A stretch of 64,000 nucleotides of DNA, taken from the NCBI GenBank assembly GCA_963576475.1, contig OY754986.1:12592493-12656492 (forward strand). The letters are read 5' to 3'. Position numbers and translations under genes: made by a program. Numbering within the stretch: the stretch's first letter is position 1; the number at the start of each line of letters is the position of its first letter. The notes under the pieces were generated by a model, which was not told the origin of the DNA, made no database searches, and worked only from the letters and a program-made list of their open reading frames with translations. This document shows positions 55,187 through 64,000 of this stretch, one piece after another. The stretch is from Molanna angustata. Lineage: Eukaryota > Arthropoda > Insecta > Trichoptera > Molannidae.

Positions 55187-56297
55187 GACAAGTGAAGAAT
55201 GACAGTATAAGTCGGGAAAAGCTCTACGAAATATTACTTGCTTTTAAAATTCCAACGAAGCTTGTAAGATTAGTGAAAACAACAATGAGTAGTACGAAAT
55301 GCAAAGTCAAGATAGAGGGTGAGATGACTGAGGGGTTCTTAGTATCCCAAGGTCTTAAGCAGGGCGATGGCTTGGCACCCACACTCTTCAATCTAGCCCT
55401 AGAGTATGTCATTAGGAAAACATCCGTAGACACAAGCTCCACTATACACTATAAGAGTAGCCAAATAGTGGGTTATGCGGATGACCTTAATATTATGGGC
55501 AGATCCCTCGCAGCTATTCGAGAAGTCTTTGAGCCACTTGAAACGGCAGCAGCAGAAGTAGGTCTGCAGATCAATAAAAATAAAACAAAAGTAATGAAAC
55601 AGACCAGAAGCGCAAACCGTTGGCAAGGAAACACAATACATTTGAAAGACAATTATGACTTTGAAACTGTTGAAGACTTCAAATACCTGGGTTCCACAAT
55701 CAACAAAGATAATGAGGACACAACAGAAATAAAAAACAGAATAACAACAGGTAACGGAGCATTCTTCTCTCTTCTACCGGTGTTCAAATCAAGAAGTGTC
55801 CATAGAAAAACGAAAATCACGCTGTATAAAACCATTATTAGAACAGTTGTAACATATGGATGTGAAGCATGGACACTTACAGCCAAATCTGCTGAAATAC
55901 TGGACACGTTTGAGAGACGAGTGCTTCGAAGAATCCTAGGACCTGTGCCTGATGGTGACGCCTGGAGGATTAGATACAATAATGAGCTGTATGCTATCTA
56001 CAAAACTTCCAGGCTCTCTGTGCATGTCAGATTGAGCAGATTGAGATGGGCCGGACATGTACAGAGAATGCCACCACAGCGAATACCAAAGAAAGTTCTG
56101 TGTGGACATCCAGGTGGAAGACGAAAGGTTGGAAGACCGCGGCTACGATGGGAGGACGAAGTTGGAAGGGATGCTTCCCAACTACTGCAAGTGCCGGGCA
56201 GTTGGAAAGTTGCTGCAGAAGATAGGAGAAGCTGGAGGCGAAGACTGACGGAGGCCAAGGCTCGATATGGGCTGTAGCGCCATTGAAGAAGAAGAAG
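55187..56297 (+). mobile_element. RTE-type LINE, 5'-truncated insertion with target duplication
   Basis: A 1,111-bp insertion bounded by the 12-bp duplication ATTATCTTCACT (55175-55186 and 56298-56309), placed inside a family-A LINE relic. It ends in (GAA)n, the kind of microsatellite tail expected of RTE retrotransposition. The uninterrupted relative at 21758-22160 shows the pre-insertion sequence. It carries the reverse-transcriptase ORF listed separately. Confidence 0.88.
55192..56277 (+). CDS. RTE-type reverse transcriptase, truncated but open
   Basis: About 361 codons without a stop, starting in mid-protein (first codon GTG; no true initiator is visible). It carries the second half of the reverse-transcriptase palm: QGDGLAP (57-63), the catalytic YADD (95-98), KTKVMKQTRS, FKYLGSTINKDNE (about 163-175), then ETW-like CEAWTLTAKSAE, RLRWAGHVQRMP, GRPRLRWEDEVGRDA and a final AAEDRRSW...RYGL end. 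The endonuclease and first palm motifs are missing, so it is not functional alone. The open frame implies a recent, dead-on-arrival copy. Other RTE-type fragments here belong to more distant subfamilies. Confidence 0.85.
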   Translation: MKNDSISREKLYEILLAFKIPTKLVRLVKTTMSSTKCKVKIEGEMTEGFLVSQGLKQGDGLAPTLFNLALEYVIRKTSVDTSSTIHYKSSQIVGYADDLNIMGRSLAAIREVFEPLETAAAEVGLQINKNKTKVMKQTRSANRWQGNTIHLKDNYDFETVEDFKYLGSTINKDNEDTTEIKNRITTGNGAFFSLLPVFKSRSVHRKTKITLYKTIIRTVVTYGCEAWTLTAKSAEILDTFERRVLRRILGPVPDGDAWRIRYNNELYAIYKTSRLSVHVRLSRLRWAGHVQRMPPQRIPKKVLCGHPGGRRKVGRPRLRWEDEVGRDASQLLQVPGSWKVAAEDRRSWRRRLTEAKARYGL

Positions 56298-56484
56298 ATT
56301 ATCTTCACTATCAGTGAACAATGACCCAGTTGTTTCCACATGATCAACTCTCTTTGGCACATTAAGTGCAGTGTCTGCAAGGTTTTAGAGTTCTCCGGAC
56401 TCTTCGTATGTTTTATGTGTTCTTTCAGAGTTTTGCATGAGGCCGTTATTAATCCCCATAAGCAAAACGGGTGGTGGTGGGGAA
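56298..56484 (+). pseudogene. LINE family A, downstream half of a split copy
   Basis: Resumes at ATTATCTTCACTATCAGTGA and continues with TTGGCACATTAAGTGCAGTG, TTTTAGAGTTCTCCGGACTC and CCCCATAAGCAAAACGGGTG, the same order as 21980-22140. Confidence 0.75.
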
Positions 56485-56850
56485 GAACGCAAAAACGAAC
56501 GGAAGAATGCAAAATAAAGAAGAGTATTATAAGTAAAATGAAAGTGAATTCCGTGAGGTGGTTTGGGCATATTGAAAAAATGAATGATGAACGACTGACC
56601 AAAAAAAAATATACGTGGGTGTAAGAGATAGAGTGAATAGCAGGGGCCGCCCCAGAAAGGGATGGCATGACCATATGAATGATATTTTGAAAGAAGGTAA
56701 TATAAGATGCTTGAAAAATCGTCGAGCGTGTATGAGACGATGTAAAGGAAGCTAGGAATGTGTGCAAAAATAGAGAAGTATCGTGCTCGGTTCTGTCTGC
56801 TTACCCCGTAAGGGATACAGTGTGATGGTATGCATGGTATTTATGTACCA
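56485..56850 (+). pseudogene. RTE-type LINE C-terminal fragment
   Basis: KMKVNSVRWFGHIEKMNDER, then a frameshift, SRGRPRKGWHDHMNDILKEG and ACMRRC; the 3' end is TACCCCGTAAGGGATAC and GTGATGGTATG. Same subfamily as 38785-39293, opposite strand, more decayed. Confidence 0.75.
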
Positions 56851-57239
56851 TCACTTGCCTTCACCGCAGCATGTTTGAACAATTTCTTCATTTCAAAGTA
56901 CTTCAAATTTGATAAGTGGAGTTGTGCTTAATGAACAGATGACCCCAAACGTCAAAAATGAGTGAAATGAAAGTGAACTCAGATGAAAAATTATCTATGT
57001 TTCACAGTAGAAGGTGTTTGAGTAGATATACAAAAAAGTAACCTTCATTAGAATGTATCAGAAAAACTCGAATCTCATTAAAGATGCTCTTGGAATCTTG
57101 TTAAATTTTACTTTGGTTGTTAGGTAGGTACCTTCAAACATGATGGTACCTATCGAAATAGTTTCAAATATATTTTTTCAAATATAATATTTGTCATTGC
57201 TCTCAAATAAAATTAAGTGTTTATATAATATAAAACATG
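56851..57239. other. Unannotated stretch
   Basis: No gene recognised. Confidence 0.5.
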
Positions 57240-57735
57240 CATATGAAGACTGTTTTGCTCCATGGCTGTGAAAAATGGTGCATAGAAATAGTCAGTCGGA
57301 TCCACCAAGCAAAACGTTAAAAATCAAAGATCTTTGAATCCAACAATATGGACCCAAAACTCCGGAAAGGTTTAGTCAAAAAATATTTGTGGAGTACCTA
57401 TCTTGATGTATGTGTGATTGTGAGATATGATACACAAATCAAAGAGATCGTACAAGATGTGGACCGTCTTTGAGATGTGGACCGATAGACAAATACTGGA
57501 TATACCTTGGTGGGACCATTAAAGGAAAGATGAGGTTCCAAGCGGAATCAAGACATCAGACGCATGTTAAACACAATATTGAAACGATGCGAAAATTGGA
57601 TAGGACATGTGTTTCGTGTAATATATGCTAGTGAGACATGGACATGGCAGAGGACGGATGAAAGTATAATTAACGCATTCGACCAAAACGTCGGCCATAT
57701 TGGAAATCTAATACATTACGGCATGATCTATCAGT
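57240..57735 (+). pseudogene. Decayed RTE-type LINE pieces
   Basis: MKTVLLHGCEKW (57243), then an ILKRCENWIGHVF-like word, then YASETWTWQRTDESIINAF (from ~57626). The last matches YASETWTWQKSHESRINA of the 38785 subfamily; the first two resemble another subfamily. Frames are heavily broken. Confidence 0.6.
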
Positions 57736-57760
57736 AAAACAGCAAATTCATTGGGTGTTA

Positions 57761-58100
57761 TAATGAAGGGTATTGAGATGTGGGATGTGTATATAGTATG
57801 TATAGAGGATCGAACTAATAGAACTATCCCTAAATGTGGCAAGTAAAATAATACTATAATGAAGGGTATTGAGATGTGGGATGTGTATGTAGTATGTAAA
57901 GAGGATATAACTAATAGAACTATCTCTATGTGTGGGAAATATGTAACATAACACTTTTACGAAGGGTATTGAGATGTGGGATGTGTATGTAGTATGTATA
58001 GAGGATCTAACTAATAGAACTATCCCTAAATGTGGCAAATACCATTATATTATAATGAAGGGTACTGATATGTGGGATGTGTATGTAGCATGTATAAATG
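57761..58100. repeat. ~97-bp tandem repeat (3.5 units)
   Basis: GAAGGGTATTGAGATG starts at 57765, 57861 and 57961, and a variant at 58057 (spacings 96, 100, 96). Each unit includes GTGGGATGTGTATGTAGTAT and TAATAGAACTATC. Confidence 0.9.
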
Positions 58101-58659
58101 ATCTAGTTGTTGGTAAACATTTCGAAAACACAATCATGCGTTTACTTTAAAAAATGCGTTAATTGAAAATTATCCAACAAATTAGATAAGTTAAATACAT
58201 AATACATCAAATCAAACCACGAATAACTTTACACGATAAATATAATTGCGTGTCAAGCTATGTGTAACAAAAAAGCACAACGATGCGGTAAAATTGGCTA
58301 AAATATCTGGTCTGTGTCATAAGTAGAGCGTATAATAAATATGACATAATGATAACAATTGAATTATATTATATAAGAAATGAGGTATTTTTGTAGAATT
58401 AACACACACAAACCAGTGCGCATTATCCCATAATGTACCTACGCAGTAAAAGTGACACAAAAATATAGGTATGTCGTTCGACTTCTTTGCAGCTGTTCTG
58501 GATTCTATTCCCAACAGTGAAGGAAGTTATATATTGTTCACCGAGAAGAATTTCACGATATATTAATTTTTTAACAATATAAGGAATAGCGCCTCCACTT
58601 TTTTTCCATTATCATCGTTCGGGATTCAGTAAGAGCCTAGTAATCGAAAATACAACAGG
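58101..58659. other. Unannotated stretch
   Basis: Bases 58470-58540 (GACTTCTTTGCAGCTGTTCT, GGATTCTATTCCCAAC) look like a decayed piece of SINE T2. Nothing else recognised. Confidence 0.5.
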
Positions 58660-58860
58660 CAACAATAACATCTCACATAGTTCAGCATTGAGGTTCACCA
58701 CCCATTCTGAATGTAGTGCCTTTTTAGGTTAGAAAAGACTGGTGTGTGGAGATACGCGTATATGCCGTCCATTTTTTAATAAGGTTAAACACACTTGTAC
58801 ACCTGTCGCTGGTCACCCCACGTTGTTGGATATACGTATTGTGTAGGTACTTCATAGTAT
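58660..58860 (+). mobile_element. Family X short interspersed element
   Basis: GCAACAATAACATCTCACAT, CCATTCTGAATGTAGTGCCT, TTAGAAAAGACTGGTGTGTG, TAATAAGGTTAAACACACTT and CACCTGTCGCTGGTCACCCC follow in the family order. The 3' tail is decayed. Confidence 0.65.
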
Positions 58861-59243
58861 TATGTCATACGGTGTGAGCTTACGAAGGATAAACCAATAC
58901 AATGCCGAGATGATATGCATAAAAATTAACATAGATACATATGTATAATCCACAAAATGGTTCTTGAATAGGTATAATATTAGATACGTCGAGTGATTAA
59001 GTGTAACCACCATCCATGTCATGAGACTAAGAAAGAACAATTCAAGTGGAATCAAAACGTTTTTAAATGTAGGTATTAAATTATAAGCCGAAGAAGCGTT
59101 GGCAGACTCCAGGGAAGGTGGTCCGATGTAGTTTCCAAGGAGGAGGCCTCTATCTATATCAAACAATGGAGTGAACGGACAGAAGAATAAAAAAACAAGC
59201 ATAGAATTCTGTGGTATATCTGAATATTGTGGTATGCTGAACT
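58861..59243. other. Unannotated stretch
   Basis: A weak RTE-like end (GAGGAGGCCTCTATCTATAT, CAATGGAGTGAACGG) lies at 59130-59190; otherwise unrecognised. Confidence 0.45.
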
Positions 59244-59462
59244 GTGCCAACCGCCGTGGCACAGTTGATAAGCCGTTTGGTTTCTGTGCGGGCGTCCTGG
59301 GTTCGATTCCCAGCAGAGGAGAAATTTGTTTAAATTTATTTCTAACGCAAATATTGCTCTTCTGGGCTGGAAACACTGGTTAGTTGGAAGAAATTGCCAC
59401 ACGGCAATAAACTCGCCACTTGCACATGTTGCAAGGAAGTGTTCATTAAATTAAATTAAATA
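59244..59462 (+). mobile_element. SINE family T2, best copy
   Basis: Box A TGGCACAGTTGA (59257-59268), box B GGGTTCGATTCC (59299-59310), CTGGGCTGGAAACACTGG, GGTTAGTTGGAAGAAATTGC, a CCACACGG hairpin, CAATAAACTCGCC, and a (TTAAA)n end. Translated frames over it are the familiar artefactual CWESNPGR-type peptides, not a gene. Confidence 0.88.
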
Positions 59463-60529
59463 TTGTTCAAAACAGAAAACTATTTTTGTTTGTCGATACT
59501 CGAACAAGAAAGTTGCATTTCTACTAGAGCGAGCCATTCACCTGAGGAGGCACGCTAAAAAACCAACAAGTTAAATAGAGTGGCTGATGTCGATCTTCCA
59601 ATGGCACGAATTTGTGCTTCAATCAAGGTCATACCCACAGGCTAAAGATTTGGCTTGCAGATTATTACAATAATTATTATTATTTTTAACAGTGAATGGC
59701 AACAATCAAACGGTATTGTTTGTTCATACGCTCGTTAAATCCGCCAACGCCTAACTTACATATATGAAAAAAAATCCTGCAGTTACAAATTGAGATGTCA
59801 CCAGTCTCCCAAACGGGAGCTCCAAAGCGCCAAACTTCGTGTTATATCGATTTTAAAATATTCGTATTTTTATTGTAATTGTGATAGGCTCGCGAGTAAC
59901 TCGGAAAAATACGAAGTCATCCGAGGTCGAACGACTGTCGGAAGACTTCGTCACACACGAAGATGATCCCTCTCTGTCGCGCCGATATAATAAGGTGCGC
60001 GAATGAAACGTAAAATAAAACTATTGCAAAGATATCCTGTCTAACTATGCGTTGATATTATATTCATTCGAAAAATAGATATACATGGTCGTCGCCAAAT
60101 ATCTTGGAGCTGTTTCGCCGAGAAGGGGGGCGATTTGCAAGTATACGAACGAAGCAAAAATACACAAATTTGCGCTCTGCACACCCGGAAGCCAGGTTAA
60201 CTACGAGAAAAGGTTAACCAGGAGAAAGCTACGATTTTATACAAAGGGCTCGAATAAATTCTTAATTTAAAGTCAGTCTCAAAAATGAAAAAATAATAAA
60301 TTTAAGACAGTCTCAAAAATGAATAAATAATAATATTCGCAAAGACATAGGTAGGTACTCACTTACATATTCTAAAAATAAAATGGTTACAGAAAATAAT
60401 ACTTGCTTACCCTTATAAACGTCATATTTAGAATAGGTATCGATAAAAAAACATCATTTCATCCATACTGAGCTAAAAATCTGAATAAAAAAAATATATG
60501 CATAGTCAACTTAAATTAACTATATATTG
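59463..60529. other. Unannotated stretch
   Basis: No gene; the 61-codon frame at 60085-60270 has no recognisable motif. A 20-base word (GACAGTCTCAAAAATGAA-like) is duplicated near 60270 and 60306. Confidence 0.5.
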
Positions 60530-60780
60530 ATCTTTTGGGCATATTGAAAGAATGAACGATGAACGACTGACCAAAAAAATATACATGGGTCTATGATATA
60601 GTGTGAAAAGTAGGGGTCGCCCCAGAAAATGAATGGTTTTATGAAAGAAGAAAACATTAGAACCGTTAACAATCGACGATCATGTATAAGGCGATGCATG
60701 GATGTAAAGAAAGCCAGGAAATAGTGCAAAATAAAGGATTATGGCTCTCAGTTCTCTCTGCTTGCCACGTATATATGTAA
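60530..60780 (+). pseudogene. RTE-type LINE C-terminal fragment
   Basis: FGHIERMNDERLTKKIYMGL, then GRPRK-like remains, CIRRCMDVKKARK and a 3' end GGCTCTCAGTTCTCTCTGCT. Same subfamily as 56485-56850, more decayed. Confidence 0.65.
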
Positions 60781-61512
60781 ATTGATCTTGTATTATTCGA
60801 TTTATTTAACTAAATATATTATTATATAAGACAGTCAACTATGATGGTCGCGATTCATCAGAATAAATTAAAAGATAAAGAGAAAGACAACATATATACA
60901 TGCATAGGTTAAATAGTTTAGAAATTTAATTTGCGTAATTTGTTGTAGAAATTTGTAATATAAACATCGAATATATCTACAAATACATCAATCTGTATTA
61001 TTGAATATACAGATAATATCTATGTGAGTAATCAATATGTTTTATCTTATTTATACGTCACATTTTTTGCACGAAAATATTTATTTATTACAAATCCTTT
61101 CTTACAAATACAATAACACATTATGTATGCACAATATAACTTAAAATATATAGTACTATAATGAACTTAAAATTAAAATTTATGTTTTTTTTATTTTAAT
61201 CACTTACTCATTGTAGAGTTATATTTTGTAGATGATTTCTGGTTAAGACACTCCACTAGGCCAATGCCTGTGTCGGAGTGCCATTACATATATTTTTATT
61301 TAGTATAATGTTAATCTATTGGTACCTACTGTAAGGTAGTCTAATAGTACAATGTATTTATTTGTTCATTTCACTATATGCAATAGTCTTTCGCTCTATT
61401 CTCTGTAATAAATATATTATTATAAACGAATATGCGCGGGAGTTGACATAGCATAAAATAAAATAAAATTAAAATTTTTACTTATATTGACAGGTAGATT
61501 TTAGATTTCGAA
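60781..61512. other. Unannotated AT-rich stretch
   Basis: No gene recognised. Confidence 0.5.
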
Positions 61513-62090
61513 GGACCGGTATTATAGTCGGCCCTCAACTCATTGAGTTTGTTAAACTCAAGATTAATGTTAAGAAGAAATTGAATCCATTTCCGTATTA
61601 CAGTGCAATATGACATGTCAGTTACTAAATCTTCAATTATAGACATATTTTACTTTTTTTGTGGTTATTATCTGTCAAATTTTGAATAACCTCAAATAAT
61701 ACGAACTACAAAACGGGACGCTACGACTTGAAATACTATTGTTTTATTATCCAACATGTTAAATTTAATTTTTTTCAACCAAATAATGCTTTTAAATGCC
61801 CATGTTCGTTTCAATATGGTTGTCAGTTTGTTTTGTTGTGTGGCGCCACCGTCGATACAACTAACGCCTCTAGTGATAGAACACTGAAACTACACTCGTT
61901 GCCTAGCAACGAGTCGAGAAATGACAGTTGACTCACCGTTAAGTACTTAATCCGCCAGAAACGTTGAGTTAAATATTTGTTGTTTTAGTGACGTATTTGA
62001 GGGAAGATTAGGCCTAAACGGAAACTGTAATACGCTATATTTTTGTAAAACTTTAGTTTAGCTCTTAAACTGAGACTGTAATACCGGTCC
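61513..62090. mobile_element. TIR element Z (MITE-like)
   Basis: 578 bp bounded by GGACCGGTATTATAGTC (61513-61529) and GACTGTAATACCGGTCC (62074-62090), a 17-bp inverted repeat with one mismatch. No transposase frame. A related segment follows at 62635. I see no clear target duplication. Confidence 0.7.
61898..61910. promoter_or_regulatory. Perfect X-box-like palindrome
   Basis: GTTGCCTAGCAAC fits the RFX X-box consensus (GTNRCC-N-RGYAAC) and lies in the larger palindrome ACTCGTTGCCTAGCAACGAG. It is inside TIR element Z, with no gene nearby, so function is doubtful. Confidence 0.35.
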
Positions 62091-62634
62091 ATAATCAGAA
62101 AGAAATTGATTTGATTCGATATCTCATGATAAGATGATATTTCATAACCCTATTTTAAATCCTATTAAATGCAAAATATATTTTTTACAGAACGTAGGTC
62201 AAACGCAACAATGTAAAAAAATAAACTAAATTCATTACATAGTAGAAACCTAAATTAAATAATTACGTATTAGATTTATCTATCTTCATACTTCTTGGTC
62301 CCATCAGTGTGTGAAAATAACATAATTGCAGTCTATTGTTTTCTATATCATGTTGGTACCTACTTTAATTACAAGAATAGTGTTCACATAATTTGTTATA
62401 ACCTATGATATAATTTGGTCTAAGTATTCCTACAAAGAAATAAAAAACTCACAAATTATAGATGATTTAAGCGTAGGCAGTAAATTAATTAGGTTTAATA
62501 TTTTTCCCTGTTGCTTATTTTAGACAACGCAATTTCATGTATCTACATACCTTCGACGGAACAAACCTGTGTTCGAAGGGGAGAAATATAATGAAGGTAT
62601 TTCAAATTATTTCTCCGACAAATTTAGCCTTTAT
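62091..62634. other. Unannotated stretch
   Basis: No gene recognised. Confidence 0.5.
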
Positions 62635-62868
62635 ATAGGCCCGGTATTTGAGTCTGAAATCATTGGATTTGGTAATCCAAGTTAAAAAGGGTAAAGGGGA
62701 GATTATATTTTATTTGCGTATTCCAGTGCAGAAAGAAACGTCAATTACGAAATAAACACTAGGTATAGACAATATATTTTACGTTTTCTGTGGTTATTGT
62801 CTATCACGCATCTGTTAAATTGTCATTAACCTCAAACAATACGTGACGCGACGCTTTGACTAAATATT
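62635..62868 (+). repeat. Element Z-related segment
   Basis: CCCGGTATTTGAGTC, GTATTCCAGTGCA, GTGGTTATTGTCTATC and AACCTCAAACAATACG parallel the order in 61513-61740 (CCGGTATTATAGTC, GTATTACAGTGCA, GTGGTTATTATCTGTC, AACCTCAAATAATACG). Confidence 0.65.
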
Positions 62869-63066
62869 ATTTTATTATAATACCGTATTATTTTATTATA
62901 ATACCGTATTATTTTATTATAATACCGTATTATTTTATTATAATACCGTATTATTTTATTATAATACCGTATTATTTTATTATAATACCGTATTATTTTA
63001 TTATAATACCGTATTATTTTATTATAATACCGTATTATTTTATTATAATACCGTATTATTTTATTT
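62869..63066. repeat. 21-bp tandem repeat (about 9.5 units)
   Basis: Apparently perfect units of ATTATTTTATTATAATACC plus GT. A 77-codon frame across it (YYFIIIP repeated) is an artefact of the 21-bp period. It sits directly after the Z-related segment. Confidence 0.95.
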
Positions 63067-63639
63067 GTTTCATTACACGATTGGTCTAAGATTGTGTTGA
63101 ATATAAATAAATGAAGACAAGACTATGCATCTCCCTCGAACACAAGATCTGTTCTCAGCTGAGAAATGAATATATCTTTAATTATGATTTGATACAAATA
63201 TGTTTATTATTATATGTAATGTTATTTTGTATTAAAGTATGTAGGTATTTACTTTTTTCTAAATAAAAAAAATATTGTTTCAAGAAATATGAGGGTTAGA
63301 AAGGGGTTAAGAAATGGAGAGATGTCGGGATGACAGTACTTTTAAAAAAAAACCCAGATAATCAGGCTTCTTTTATTCAAGATAAACAAATATAAAATTT
63401 CAGGTATACGTACCAAGTTGAATATGAAAAACAGTTTAAAAAGGTGCACCTAAGGTTTAGTGCAAGTATTTGCTTTCTACTCTATATTATAGTCATAAAA
63501 TCTTAGTATCCCCTAGGTACGCTTATAAAGGATTATAAGTTAATTCAGGTAGGTACTCGGTTACTATTTTGTAAATAAAAATACAGTTAAAAGGTATTTC
63601 TTCACGTCTCATTATGTTTACCTTCAATAATAGGTCTCT
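63067..63639. other. Unannotated AT-rich stretch
   Basis: No gene recognised. Confidence 0.5.
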
Positions 63640-64000
63640 CTTATCAGTTATCGGTCTATGTAAAACAGCATTATTAAAAAATATTTTGTATATACATCAA
63701 CGGAAAACCAATTGGCTGACTGGACTATATCAACAATATCTTCAAGTAAATGTCTTTTAAGAGTAGGTACAATGAGTACATAAAGATCGGCAGGCTGTCT
63801 GGGGCCATAGCAATAATACTTAAATTGCAAAAAGTAAGTGTATTGCTTCCAAATGGACTCTGATGGTGTCAAGATATTACAAATACCATGGACTGCTCTA
63901 AGAATCAATGATTCCATTAAATAAAGTACAGGTGGAGTACAGACAGATGTCGTACATCATGCAATGTTTCTGAGACATTACAAGTAGGGCATCTGATTAC
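63640..64000 (-). pseudogene. Possible non-LTR reverse-transcriptase C-terminal relic
   Basis: Reading in from the window edge, the minus strand encodes RCPTCNVSETLHDVRHLS. This resembles the start of the C-terminal zinc knuckle of R1/I-type LINEs (C-x2-C...ET...H), followed after a stop by an 89-codon frame (63648-63917). The match is short and the final Cys is not evident. Confidence 0.35.

Noticed and set aside
58852..59402. 174- and 82-codon minus-strand ORFs
   Set aside because: They run through SINE T2 in antisense; the CWESNPGR-like peptide is a well-known artefact of SINE tRNA heads.
62856..63089. 77-codon ORF of repeated YYFIIIP
   Set aside because: Artefact of the 21-bp tandem repeat.

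Overview
The window looks like intergenic or intronic DNA from an insect nuclear genome, most probably a moth or butterfly. It is AT-rich and packed with transposable-element debris. It carries an interstitial (TTAGG)n tract, the insect telomere motif. Short GTAGGTACCTA-type words recur, and tRNA-derived SINEs end in the GGTTGGTTGGAAGAAATTGCC-type tail, which I associate with Lepidoptera. The taxon is inferred from repeat content only. I found no host protein-coding gene, no convincing stand-alone tRNA gene, no rRNA and no CRISPR array.

The centrepiece is one complete LTR retrotransposon on the minus strand (8165-16695). It has two 553-bp LTRs that differ at one position by eye, a perfect 5-bp target duplication (GCATT), a tRNA-Trp-type primer site, a polypurine tract, an intact gag with a CHCC knuckle, and an intact pol in the -1 frame. 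Together these place it in the CsRn1 clade of Ty3/Gypsy and suggest a recent insertion. It sits inside an older non-LTR fragment whose halves lie at 7563-8164 and 16701-16862.

Around it are several repeat populations. (1) A ~1.0-kb non-autonomous DNA-element family, here called family H, has five large copies and several fragments. Its inverted repeats are offset from one end, it has a 3' subterminal hairpin and a central (AC)n tract; Helitron-like is the best guess. (2) Many 5'-truncated RTE-type LINE ends occur; the best is 55187-56297, an insertion with a 12-bp target duplication inside an R1/I-like LINE remnant (family A). (3) CR1/Jockey-type LINE ends occur; the best is 47362-48900, broken by one frameshift. 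(4) Three tRNA-derived SINE families (T1, T2, T3) and a short non-coding family X are present. T2 shares its 3' tail with a LINE at 33047-33490, and X shares its tail with the RTE family at 38785, which suggests two SINE-LINE partnerships. (5) Foldback or MITE-like palindromes lie at 17331, 24032, 42893, 52655, 53986 and 61513, and a CpG-rich family (G) is most complete at 41225-41597.

Tandem arrays are prominent: 18 bp (29042-30411), 20 bp (19515-19768), 34 bp (32150-32512), 21 bp (62869-63066), about 97 bp (57761-58100) and 69 bp inside the LTR element. The very long reading frames across the 18-bp array come from its repeat period and are not genes. The remaining stretches are AT-rich DNA in which I recognise nothing, and they are listed as such.
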